NCBI GenBank assembly: GCA_965217205.1
Contig: OZ244254.1
Location: 1,860,001-1,924,000, forward strand
DNA length: 64,000 nucleotides
Reading direction: 5' to 3'
From: Maricaulis sp947259345
Lineage (GTDB): Bacteria; Pseudomonadota; Alphaproteobacteria; Caulobacterales; Maricaulaceae
The translations under genes were made by a program, and so were the position numbers. Shown one piece after another: positions 1-9,302 of this stretch. Below the pieces are notes generated by a model. That model made no database searches and was not told where the DNA came from. It saw only the letters and a list, made by a program, of their open reading frames with translations. Numbering within the stretch: position 1 is the stretch's first letter; every line of letters starts with the position of its first letter.

Positions 1-562
1 CTTCCGCGGCGCAATAGATTTCTACGGTCATTCGCGCGACCACGTCCGGGTTTCCGCCATGAAAACCATCCAGCCCCTTGCGCCATCGATCGGCCAGGAA
101 TCCGGCCAGGCGCAAATTCCACGCCTCGCGGACGGTACGAAGCTCGTGCGTCGTCAGGGTCAGGCGGAAGACGGCCCCATAGGACGGATTGCTGGCGACC
201 AGCTGGCGCAAGCCGAAAATCATCCCCGACAGGCTGACCTTCCAGTCCTGCTCATCGGGATCCTCCATGATCGTGGTCACGATCCGGTCGGTCTCGGTCT
301 TGAACTCTTCCAGAATGGTGCGGTGAATGGAGTAGATGTTCGGGAAATAGCGATAGACCGAACTCACCGGCACGCCCGCTTCGGCGGCCACGGTCGAGGT
401 TGTGATCGCATCCACGTCGCCGCGCTCCAGCAAGGTCTTGGTGGCCGCAACGATCTTGGCGATTCGAACCTGGGACCGCTTCTGCCGCGGCGCGGCTCGC
501 CTTTCCAGGTCGACCACTTCTGTCGGTGCGCGTTCGTTCACAAGCTGCCTCGTTGAATTCAT
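1..562 (-). CDS. TetR/AcrR-family transcriptional regulator (partial, runs off left edge)
   Basis: The minus-strand reading frame opens at an ATG at 560-562 and is still open at base 1, giving about 187 residues. A charged N-terminal arm is followed by a typical TetR helix-turn-helix around residues 35-75, with the recognition-helix stretch AEAGVPVSSVYRYFPN clearly readable. The rest is an all-helical ligand-binding domain, whose C-terminus is missing. The gene diverges from the TonB-dependent receptor at 783, so by family habit it probably represses that gene or itself; the ligand is unknown. Family assignment is firm; target is inference. Confidence 0.88.
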   Translation of the reverse strand, partial: MNSTRQLVNERAPTEVVDLERRAAPRQKRSQVRIAKIVAATKTLLERGDVDAITTSTVAAEAGVPVSSVYRYFPNIYSIHRTILEEFKTETDRIVTTIMEDPDEQDWKVSLSGMIFGLRQLVASNPSYGAVFRLTLTTHELRTVREAWNLRLAGFLADRWRKGLDGFHGGNPDVVARMTVEIYCAAE

Positions 563-782
563 TTTGTAATCTGGCACAACATTCCGGCGAGGCAAGTGTG
601 ACCCTTTTGCGTCGCCTGCCCACCTTCGTCTGCTACCGCCTCGCACTCGCTTGAATAACAGAAAAAAATTCTGTTTCATTTAATTGGGTATCCGGACGGA
701 GAATCCAAGGGGAAATCGGCCCGACATGCGCAATCAGATGCGCGGCTGGCCGAAAATGGGCCCAGCGCCCAGCGGAGGAAAA

Positions 783-3212
783 ATGACACGCATCCAATCG
801 GCCCGCCGGCACAGCCTGCGCGCACTGCTCGCCTCGACCGTTGCCTGCATCGCGGCGGCACCCGCGCTGGCTCAGGACGAGGCCATGGACGAGGACGTCA
901 TCGTGGTGACCGCGCAGCAACGCGCCCAGTCTTCCCAGGACGTCCCGATCTCGTTGCAGGTCATGGACAGCGAATTCATCAGCTCGGTCGCCGCCGATGA
1001 TATGGGTGATCTGGACGCCTTCGTGCCGGGCCTCGATGTTTCCAATGGCAGCCCGACCCAGCCGCGCTATTCCATCCGCGGCATCACCACCAGCGATTTC
1101 GGAGTCGGAACCGACCCGGCGGTCGGTATCTATGTCGACGGCATCTATGCGGCACGCTCGGGCGCGTCCCTTCTGGCCTTCAATGATATCGAGCGGATCG
1201 AGGTTCTGAAGGGGCCGCAGGGCACGCTCTTCGGACGCAACTCCGCCGCCGGTGCCGTCTCCATTATCACGCGCGAACCCAGCGACGAGCTGGAGGGACG
1301 CGTCGCGGTCCGTCTGGGCAGCCATAATCGTGTGCGCACCGAGGCAATGATCAATATCCCGATCACCGACACACTCGCCGTGCGCGCCAACTTCCTCGAC
1401 AACAGCGCCGATGGCTGGCTGACCGACGCCGTCACCGGCGAGGATTATCGCCGCGAGGACGCCTCCGCCGACCGCATCACCGTGCGCTGGGATGCGACCC
1501 CGTCGACCCAGATCCTGCTGCGCCACAGCCGTGACAGTATCGACCAGGACGCCCGCCCGGCGATCGGCATCGTCGACTTGCCGGCCGCCCCGGGCACACC
1601 GCCCCTGCCCGTTGATACCGACGCCTATCTCAACCCGTTCAACGCGCCGCTGCGCAATGATGTGGTCTTCAATCGCGAAGCCCGCGACCTGGCCGAAACC
1701 ACGCTGACCATCCGTCAGGATATCGGCGAGATGACGCTGACCTCGCTGACCTCCTACCGTGAATTCGACACGATGAACCGCGAGGACGAGGACGGTACCA
1801 ACCGGATCGACACCTATTTCGACACGTCGAATGTCGAGAGCAATGAAGCCTTCTATCAGGAGTTTCGCCTCGCCGGCACAAGCGGCCCGGTCGATTGGCT
1901 GATCGGCGCCAGCTATTATGACGAGACCGCGATCCAGGCCTCCGAAACCTTCACTTTCACCGATACGGTGAACACCGTGCTGGGTAATATCGGCGCCGGC
2001 ACGCCTTTCACCGATCTGGAATACGGCCTGCTTGTTCCTAACGGCCTGCCCTTCTCGATGCTCGGCCATTCCTGGTCGGAAATCATGAGCAATGAGGGCG
2101 AGTTCACGGCGCGGGCGGTCTATGCCGACATGATCTGGTCGGCCACGGACCGCCTGAACATCTCGCTCGGCCTGCGCTATACCGAAGACGAGAAGACCTT
2201 CCAGTGGACCAATGGGCCTCGCGTCGCCAACAGTCTCGACCAGACTCTGGCCGCGCTCGACAATGCCGGCATTCTGGGCCTCGCTGGCGCATCGCCCAAT
2301 GACTTCCTCTTCGACTTTGTCTTCGACCTGTCACCGCTGGCGGGCGTGGCCTGCGATAATGGCGTCAATGTCGCCGAAGGCGTGGCCTGCATCATGGAAG
2401 ACAGCTGGAACAATCTCAGCCCGCGTGTCGTCGTCGACTATCAGCTGACCGAAAATGTCATGGTCTATGGCTCCTTCTCGGAAGGCTACAAGGCGGGGGG
2501 GTACAACTCGGTCGAGGTCGGCTCGCGCTTCGAGAACGAGACCGTCACCAGCTGGGAAGTCGGCTTCAAGTCGGATTTTCTCAATCCCGACCTGATCTTC
2601 AACATGTCCGCCTTCTCCTATGTCTATGAGGGCAAGCAGTCGATCCGACTGGTGGTGCCGACCGGTGGCGGTGTGCCGCAATACCTGGTCCAGACCTCGG
2701 ATGATGAGGCTATCGGTGTCGACATGGAGCTGGACTGGCAGACGACTGACGCGCTGCGTCTCTACGGCAATGCGCAATGGATCGATTCCACCCACAAGCG
2801 CCGTATGGACAGCAATGGCACCGATCTGTCGGGCGAACCGACCGGTGAACCCTTCTGGAATGTCGCCTTCGGCGGTGAGTTTGTGATCGACTATGCCAAT
2901 GGCAGCGATCTGACCCTTCAGGCCAATCACGCTTGGCGTGGTGAGGGCCGCTGCAACAGTCAGTCGACCTTGCAGGGCACGTGCGGCGGCTATCCGGCCT
3001 TTGCTCTGGGCGAAGCGCGCAACCGCACCGATCTGCGCGCGCGCTGGACCGCGCCGAATGGCGATCTGACGGTCAGCGCCTTCGTCAATAATGTCTTCGA
3101 CAACCAGTATGTCGAGGGCGTCAACAACATCACGGCGAGCACGCTGGGCACAGCGTTCGCCTCGATTTCGACGCCGCGGGTTTGGGGGGTGGAGTTCGGT
3201 TACGACTTCTAG
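783..3212 (+). CDS. TonB-dependent outer-membrane receptor
   Basis: An outer-membrane beta-barrel transporter of 809 residues energised by TonB-ExbBD. The frame could open at 684, but ATG 783 is preferred because it follows AGCGGAGGAAAA and begins a clean signal peptide ending in APALAQD near residue 30. A TonB-box-like stretch (DVIVVTA) follows. The plug domain spans about residues 45-165 and contains VLKGPQGTLFGRNSAAGAV. The barrel ends in a terminal phenylalanine (YDF), as expected for outer-membrane assembly. The substrate cannot be read from the sequence. It diverges from a TetR gene and is closed by a hairpin terminator. Confidence 0.93.
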   Translation: MTRIQSARRHSLRALLASTVACIAAAPALAQDEAMDEDVIVVTAQQRAQSSQDVPISLQVMDSEFISSVAADDMGDLDAFVPGLDVSNGSPTQPRYSIRGITTSDFGVGTDPAVGIYVDGIYAARSGASLLAFNDIERIEVLKGPQGTLFGRNSAAGAVSIITREPSDELEGRVAVRLGSHNRVRTEAMINIPITDTLAVRANFLDNSADGWLTDAVTGEDYRREDASADRITVRWDATPSTQILLRHSRDSIDQDARPAIGIVDLPAAPGTPPLPVDTDAYLNPFNAPLRNDVVFNREARDLAETTLTIRQDIGEMTLTSLTSYREFDTMNREDEDGTNRIDTYFDTSNVESNEAFYQEFRLAGTSGPVDWLIGASYYDETAIQASETFTFTDTVNTVLGNIGAGTPFTDLEYGLLVPNGLPFSMLGHSWSEIMSNEGEFTARAVYADMIWSATDRLNISLGLRYTEDEKTFQWTNGPRVANSLDQTLAALDNAGILGLAGASPNDFLFDFVFDLSPLAGVACDNGVNVAEGVACIMEDSWNNLSPRVVVDYQLTENVMVYGSFSEGYKAGGYNSVEVGSRFENETVTSWEVGFKSDFLNPDLIFNMSAFSYVYEGKQSIRLVVPTGGGVPQYLVQTSDDEAIGVDMELDWQTTDALRLYGNAQWIDSTHKRRMDSNGTDLSGEPTGEPFWNVAFGGEFVIDYANGSDLTLQANHAWRGEGRCNSQSTLQGTCGGYPAFALGEARNRTDLRARWTAPNGDLTVSAFVNNVFDNQYVEGVNNITASTLGTAFASISTPRVWGVEFGYDF

Positions 3213-3234
3213 TCACGAACGCCATAGCGGCTGG

Positions 3235-3266
3235 ACGGCCTCGCCTTTGGGCGGGGCCGTTTCCTT
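3235..3266 (+). terminator. Rho-independent-type terminator after the TonB receptor
   Basis: An 11-bp stem (3235-3245 with 3250-3260, one G-T wobble) with a 4-base loop lies 22 bases after the receptor stop and is followed by a T-rich run. Confidence 0.7.
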
Positions 3267-3330
3267 TTGGGGGTCAGATTGCACACACTCCGGCCCTTCC
3301 CTGCCGCGCGAAGCTCGCTAGATTGGGATT

Positions 3331-4506
<1,176 letters not shown>

Positions 4507-4516
4507 TAGCGGGGGC

Positions 4517-5140
4517 CTAAGCCAGCACCGTCATCCGGCCTTCATCATAATCCAGCTCGAGCTCGTTCTCGACGCGGGCGATCCAGCTGCGGACGCCGAG
4601 GAATTCATCCAGATCGAAACCGCCCTCATCGGCGACGCGCGTATAGGCGACGAGCGCGATGTCGGCGAGGGTGAGCGTGTCACGGACAATGAAGTCGCGG
4701 GACAGGAGACGCATTTCCATCACCCCCAGCGCCCGCCGCCCCTTGGCCATGAGTTGCGGGTCAATCGTGTCGTCACTCATACCCTGAAAAGCCTTCTGGA
4801 ATCGGCGCACAGCGATGAAAGGCTCATGGCTGTATTGCTCCCAGAACATCCATTCGAGCATCTTGGCCTGATCGAAGGCATCGTCCGGGACCAGGTCTGA
4901 ACCGTCCGCAAGATGGAAGATAATGGCGTTGGACTGGGCCAGTATGCGGCCATCCTCACGCTCCAGGCAGGGCACCTGACCGGCCGGATTGATGGCCAGG
5001 AAATCCTCGGTGCGGGTCTCGCCCTTGGCGACATCGACCTCATGCCAGTCGTAATTGAGGCCGAGCCGGTCGGCCGTCCATTTCACCTTCAGGCAATTCC
5101 CACTGCGCTGATCACCATAGATGCGAACGGGCTGGCTCAT
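4517..5140 (-). CDS. Glutathione S-transferase family protein
   Basis: A soluble protein of 207 residues with the standard two-part GST layout. Residues 1-80 form a thioredoxin-like domain with RSGNCLKVKW at the active-site helix and the cis-proline glutathione-binding stretch NPAGQVPCLE, followed by LAQSNAIIFHL. Residues 90-207 form the helical domain, with the ADIALVAYTRVADEGGF motif near the end. The open frame extends upstream, but ATG 5140 behind GGGAG gives the family start. It converges on the VWA gene with a 10-base gap. Its substrate is unknown; a role in detoxification is a family-level guess. Confidence 0.9.
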   Translation of the reverse strand: MSQPVRIYGDQRSGNCLKVKWTADRLGLNYDWHEVDVAKGETRTEDFLAINPAGQVPCLEREDGRILAQSNAIIFHLADGSDLVPDDAFDQAKMLEWMFWEQYSHEPFIAVRRFQKAFQGMSDDTIDPQLMAKGRRALGVMEMRLLSRDFIVRDTLTLADIALVAYTRVADEGGFDLDEFLGVRSWIARVENELELDYDEGRMTVLA

Positions 5141-5309
5141 GGACGACTCCCTTGTCTGAGCCCGCAGCATAACGCCACTGCCCGCCGGGTCATATGATGA
5201 ATGCGTGTCAAGCGCATCAGCGCGCATTGGCCAGCTGTGACAGTCCGCCGCTTGGGCCTCGCCGCGAGCCCGCTTATAAGGGGCGAAACAAGTACAGGTG
5301 TCCGCCCGC

Positions 5310-5636
5310 ATGACCACGTCCAGCCGCCCCGGCATACCCCAACCCGAAGCCTGCAAGACCATGCAGGATGTGCGCGCCGGCGTGGACGCGCTCGACCGCG
5401 AGCTGGTCGCCCTGATTGCCGAGCGGGCGCGCTATATGGAAGCTGCGGCCCGGATCAAGCCGAGCCGAGATGTGGTCCGTGATGAATGGCGGATCAATGA
5501 TGTAATTGCCAAGGTCACGGCGGAAGCCGGCAAACACGGACTGGCCGTCGAAATCGCCGAACCCGTCTGGCGCGAACTGGTCGAACGCTCCATTGCCTAT
5601 GAATTCAGCGTCTGGGACAGGACCCGCGAGGGCTGA
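5310..5636 (+). CDS. Chorismate mutase, AroQ type (PchB-like)
   Basis: A small all-helical protein of about 108 residues with the AroQ/PchB pattern: VRAGVDALDRELVALIAER in helix 1, a catalytic-loop lysine in ARIKPSRD, RDEWRINDVI in helix 2, and a long C-terminal helix ending VERSIAYEFSV. It converts chorismate to prephenate for Phe/Tyr synthesis. Some members of this subfamily instead act as isochorismate pyruvate lyases, and the sequence alone does not decide between them. The start could be this ATG or a GTG at 5298 in the same frame. No pathway partners are adjacent. Confidence 0.85.
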   Translation: MTTSSRPGIPQPEACKTMQDVRAGVDALDRELVALIAERARYMEAAARIKPSRDVVRDEWRINDVIAKVTAEAGKHGLAVEIAEPVWRELVERSIAYEFSVWDRTREG

Positions 5637-5642
5637 AACCGG

Positions 5643-5981
5643 TCAGTCCGCTTGCGCGAAGGCGAGCTCGGTTTCGCGGACACAGCGCTCCACTTCCAGG
5701 CGCGCACCCGGCCAGGCCGGTTCCGTTGCGGCTTCCACCGCATCACACAAATCAGCAAGCGCGAACGCGCCGACGCCGCGGGCCGCGCCCTTGAGCGTGT
5801 GACAGGCGGCCTGCCAGGCGGTCGCGTCGGCCGGCGCAGCCATGATCGCCAGGCAGCGTTGCGCCTGATCACACATCAAGCTGAGCAACTCATCGCGCAG
5901 AGCCGCATCGCCGCCCGTATAGCGAGCGAGATGAGCGGCATCGAAGAGCGGTGATGCGGGATTTTCCATGGCGGCAATCAT
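5643..5981 (-). CDS. Stand-alone Hpt (histidine phosphotransfer) domain protein
   Basis: A 112-residue cytoplasmic helical protein with the Hpt signature ACHTLKGAARGVGA; His61 is the expected phosphorylated residue. It contains little beyond the Hpt domain, so it should relay phosphate between a hybrid kinase receiver and a response regulator. No cognate kinase or regulator lies in the window. Translation could also begin at the in-frame ATG at 5969; neither start has a strong ribosome-binding site. It converges on the chorismate mutase gene with a 6-base gap. Confidence 0.85.
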   Translation of the reverse strand: MIAAMENPASPLFDAAHLARYTGGDAALRDELLSLMCDQAQRCLAIMAAPADATAWQAACHTLKGAARGVGAFALADLCDAVEAATEPAWPGARLEVERCVRETELAFAQAD

Positions 5982-6123
5982 AGCGCATGTCTAGCGAAGG
6001 GCCCTTAACACCCTCCTTAATTTCCGGCCCGGCAAAGCCGCATCGCTCATCTTGGTGAATGAAGCGTTCAGTTTCGCGTCAGGCGCGAAATGTGAGGCTG
6101 GCAACAGCAACCGGGAGGTAAAC

Positions 6124-6591
6124 ATGATCAAGTCGGTTCGGATCATCGCGTGCGGGATTGCCCTCACGCTCGGCGCGACTGGCCTTGCCAGTGCCGCTTC
6201 GGAACGCATTCAACCCGCCAGCCAGACCCAGAAATTCGCCACGGAGACAGGTGAGAAACGACTGCAACGGCGCGGGCATCGCGATCGCCACGGATATCGC
6301 GACCGCAGATCCTCGCGCGGGCATCATGATCGCCGCCGACATCGCGACGGCTATCGCCGCAGCTACCGCGATGATCACCGTGGCGGCTATCGCCGCAATC
6401 ATCGCAATGATTACCGCGCCGCCCGCCACTACCGCTCGCGCTGCTGGAGCGACAGCCAGCGCTCCCATTTCCGCGGTCGCCCCGCCCTGGTTTCGGTCCG
6501 CGTTTGCCGTGACCGCTATGGACGGACTTACACCGTGCGCGGCTCGGCCCGCCTGATCCGCTATCTGCGCGGCCATCGTCGCCACTGGTAG
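6124..6591 (+). CDS. Exported Arg/His/Tyr-rich low-complexity protein
   Basis: A 155-residue protein of unknown function. ATG 6124 follows a strong site (GGGAGGTAAAC) and starts a signal peptide ending near GLASAASE. The middle, about residues 50-110, is an irregular repeat of Arg, His, Asp, Gly and Tyr with recurring YR, RD and GYRR units. The C-terminal 45 residues are more ordered, with two cysteines and a VRVCRDRYGRTYTVRG stretch. The strong basic charge suggests binding to a polyanion such as envelope polysaccharide or nucleic acid, but this is only inference. Codon use matches its neighbours. Confidence 0.7.
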   Translation: MIKSVRIIACGIALTLGATGLASAASERIQPASQTQKFATETGEKRLQRRGHRDRHGYRDRRSSRGHHDRRRHRDGYRRSYRDDHRGGYRRNHRNDYRAARHYRSRCWSDSQRSHFRGRPALVSVRVCRDRYGRTYTVRGSARLIRYLRGHRRHW

Positions 6592-6658
6592 GTCCATGAA
6601 CCGATCGGCTTGAAGGCAGGTCAGTGGCGCGATACGTCTACCGCAAGGGAGATTGATC

Positions 6659-7759
6659 ATGCGCGACCGACTGACCCGTCTGCTTGCCGTTTCAGTATCC
6701 ATCACCAGCTTGCTGGCGGCCTGCTCGCAACCCGCCCCGAGCGCGCCGGAGACGCCGCCTGCCTCCGATGACACGACGACCATGCCGGACGAGACGCGTC
6801 CAGCCGATGGCGTCACAGCGCCCGACAACAGCCCCGAGATCGCCGCCGTCGACCTGCAGGAGTGGGACGTGCCCTGGGAAGGGCGCCCGCGCGACCCCTT
6901 TACGCTCGACGGCGAGACTGTCTGGTTTGTGGGCCAGGCCAATTCCTATATCGCCCGCCTGGATGTCGCGACCGGCGAGATGACACGGATCAACCTGCGC
7001 GATGGCGCCGGGCCGCACAATCTCATCGTCCAGGATGATGGCCGCGTCTGGTATGCCGGCAATCGCGATGCCCATATCGGCATCTATGACCCGGCGACCG
7101 AGAGCTTCGACTATATCGAGACACCGCGCGACACGACGGCCGACCCGCACACCCAGATCTTCGACGGTCAGGGTCATGTCTGGTTCACCAGCCAGCGCAG
7201 CAATTCGGTCAGCCGTCTGAACATGGAAACCCGCGAACTCGACACCATCATGGTGCCGACCGAGGGGGCCCGCGCCTATGGCATCAAGCTGGCGCCGGAC
7301 GGTACGATCTGGGTCGCCCTGTTCGGGACCAACATGCTGGCCTCGGTCGACCCGGAAACGCTTGAATTGACCGAGCATGTGCTGCCGCGCGAGACCACCC
7401 GCCCGCGTCGCATCGGAATCACCTCCGACGGGCGCGTCTGGTATGGCGACTATGCCGACGGCTATCTCGGCGTGTTTGACCCGACCGACGGCTCGGTTAC
7501 CGAATGGGAAATGCCCTCCGGCACGAATGCCCGCCCCTATGCCCTCGCCGTGGATGGCCAGGACCGGATCTGGTTCGTCGAGACCGGTGTGGATCCGAAC
7601 TGGTTCGTGGGTTTCGACCCATCCAGCGAAGAGTTTTTCTCCATTACCGGCATCCCCTCCGGCGGCGGTGTGGTCCGTCACATGCAATATCTGCCGGCGA
7701 CGGGCGAGATCTGGTTTGGCAGTGATATGGGCACGATCGGCCGGGCCCGGGTGGAGTAG
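6659..7759 (+). CDS. Vgb/streptogramin-lyase-like beta-propeller lipoprotein
   Basis: A 366-residue predicted lipoprotein. The signal peptide ends with lipobox LLAAC, followed by a Pro/Thr/Asp-rich linker. A beta-propeller then runs from about residue 70 to the end, with repeated blades such as DGRVWYAG, DGTIWVALFG and DGRVWYGDYADGYLG, the pattern of the virginiamycin B lyase (Vgb) family. Most environmental members do not degrade streptogramins and act as exported sensors or enzymes of unknown substrate. ATG 6659 is preferred over TTG 6653 because AAGGGAG is better spaced from it. Confidence 0.82.
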   Translation: MRDRLTRLLAVSVSITSLLAACSQPAPSAPETPPASDDTTTMPDETRPADGVTAPDNSPEIAAVDLQEWDVPWEGRPRDPFTLDGETVWFVGQANSYIARLDVATGEMTRINLRDGAGPHNLIVQDDGRVWYAGNRDAHIGIYDPATESFDYIETPRDTTADPHTQIFDGQGHVWFTSQRSNSVSRLNMETRELDTIMVPTEGARAYGIKLAPDGTIWVALFGTNMLASVDPETLELTEHVLPRETTRPRRIGITSDGRVWYGDYADGYLGVFDPTDGSVTEWEMPSGTNARPYALAVDGQDRIWFVETGVDPNWFVGFDPSSEEFFSITGIPSGGGVVRHMQYLPATGEIWFGSDMGTIGRARVE

Positions 7760-7874
7760 GAAACAAGGACCACGATAGGCCGGCCGGTCACGCATGGGAG
7801 ATATGTGTGATCGAGCAAAGGAATGGCTTGATTTTACGCGCGGCACGCGTATTTTCCGCCGCTTCCCAACCGGC

Positions 7875-7950
<76 letters not shown>

Positions 7951-8085
7951 ATATCCGATATTACGCTCATCATCTGCACGCGGGCCCGACAGGTCGGGGC
8001 CGGGCCTGTCAGGCATTGACGCGCGGGACCGGCTGCGTCGATCCTTGCAACTGCCTGTTCCGAGCCTTGGAAAGTCACCGTCGCA

Positions 8086-9210
8086 ATGCGCCTGCCCTCC
8101 GCCAGTTCATGGCCTGTCCTCGCCCTTGCCCTCATCCTGCTCGCCGCATGCACCACCGCTCCGGCCCATCTGCCCATCATGCCGACGGATGTCGCGGCGG
8201 GTGTCAGTGAGCCAATCCTGATTGCGACGACGCGGACACCGAGTGCCGATCCCGACATCCGCCTGACCGCGGACCGAAGCGCCCTCTCCTTCGCCCGGGC
8301 CGATGTCTGGGTTCCAGCCAATCGCCTCGCCGGTGAGATCACCTATCCGTCACGCCAGGCCGATCCGGCGCATGAATTCGGACTCACTGGCTACCAGGCC
8401 AACATCGCACCGTCCGACTGGTCGGCCATGCTCGACCGGCATTTATCATCCATGCCGCTGGCGGAGCGTCAGGTCTTCGTGTTTGTGCACGGCTTCAACA
8501 CCCCTTTCTCGGACGGGCTCTATCTCAACGCCCAGATCCTGAACGATTTCGGGGTAAGAACGGCGGCCGTTCATTATGCTTGGCCTTCGGCGGGCCAGTG
8601 GCCGGCCTATCTCTATGATCGTGACAGCGCGCAATTTGCCCGTGACGGCCTGGTCGAAACGCTGCAACGGGTGTCCGACAGCCCCGCCGTCTCGATCACC
8701 ATTCTCGCCCACTCCATGGGATCATTGGTGACGATGGAGGCGCTGCGTCAGCTCAGCCTTGAGGGCCGGCGCGATGTCCTGGCCAAGCTCGACCCCGTCA
8801 TTCTGGCCTCGCCGGATATCGATTTCGATATTTTCCTGAACCAGCTCGATGCGCTCGATCCACCGCCCGCGCATCTGGCGGTTCTGGTCTCGGACCGGGA
8901 TCGCGTTCTGGCCCTGTCCGACTCCCTGCGCGGTGGCAATCGGACACGCCTCGGCATTGGTCATCAGCGCGACGTGCTGGTGGAGCGGGGGATTGCCGTG
9001 ATTGATCTGACCGGATTGCGCGACGGCACTTTCCTGGGTCATGTCGACTTCGCGACATCGGAAACGCTGATGCAGCTGGCCGCAAGCGGCGCGCTGTCAC
9101 AGGCATTGAACGGAGAAATGGGGCAATCACGCGAGAGCGGTGTGGGTGCCCTGTCCGATATCGCGGCACGGATCATCTACCTGCCGGCACGCGCCCTCGG
9201 CGAGCGCTAG
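8086..9210 (+). CDS. Alpha/beta-hydrolase lipoprotein, DUF900 family
   Basis: A 374-residue predicted lipoprotein with lipobox LLAAC at residues 18-22. The catalytic fold begins around residue 125 with FVFVHGFNTPFSDG. The nucleophile elbow is AHSMGS, giving a Ser-based hydrolase. An Asp in VLVSDRDRVLALS and a His in GHVDF probably complete the triad. This matches the DUF900 hydrolases found across proteobacteria, whose substrate is not known. It faces the chemoreceptor gene across a strong shared hairpin. Confidence 0.87.
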   Translation: MRLPSASSWPVLALALILLAACTTAPAHLPIMPTDVAAGVSEPILIATTRTPSADPDIRLTADRSALSFARADVWVPANRLAGEITYPSRQADPAHEFGLTGYQANIAPSDWSAMLDRHLSSMPLAERQVFVFVHGFNTPFSDGLYLNAQILNDFGVRTAAVHYAWPSAGQWPAYLYDRDSAQFARDGLVETLQRVSDSPAVSITILAHSMGSLVTMEALRQLSLEGRRDVLAKLDPVILASPDIDFDIFLNQLDALDPPPAHLAVLVSDRDRVLALSDSLRGGNRTRLGIGHQRDVLVERGIAVIDLTGLRDGTFLGHVDFATSETLMQLAASGALSQALNGEMGQSRESGVGALSDIAARIIYLPARALGER

Positions 9211-9234
9211 CGTTTGACCTGCATCCAGACAAGA

Positions 9235-9272
9235 AAGCGCCCGGACCGAGGGGGGAGAAGGTCCGGGCGCTT
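9235..9272. terminator. Bidirectional hairpin between convergent genes
   Basis: A perfect 13-bp inverted repeat (9235-9247 with 9260-9272), beginning AAGCGCCCGGACC, with a purine-rich 12-base loop. It lies between the ends of the hydrolase gene (+) and the chemoreceptor gene (-). The arms begin with AA and end with TT, so it can serve both directions. Confidence 0.82.
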
Positions 9273-9302
9273 GTGTTGCAAGGCGACATCAGGGGGGAGA
9301 GA

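Noticed and set aside
633..2069. A 478-codon open frame opposite the first TonB receptor
   Set aside because: No recognisable domain; the plus strand has the complete receptor.
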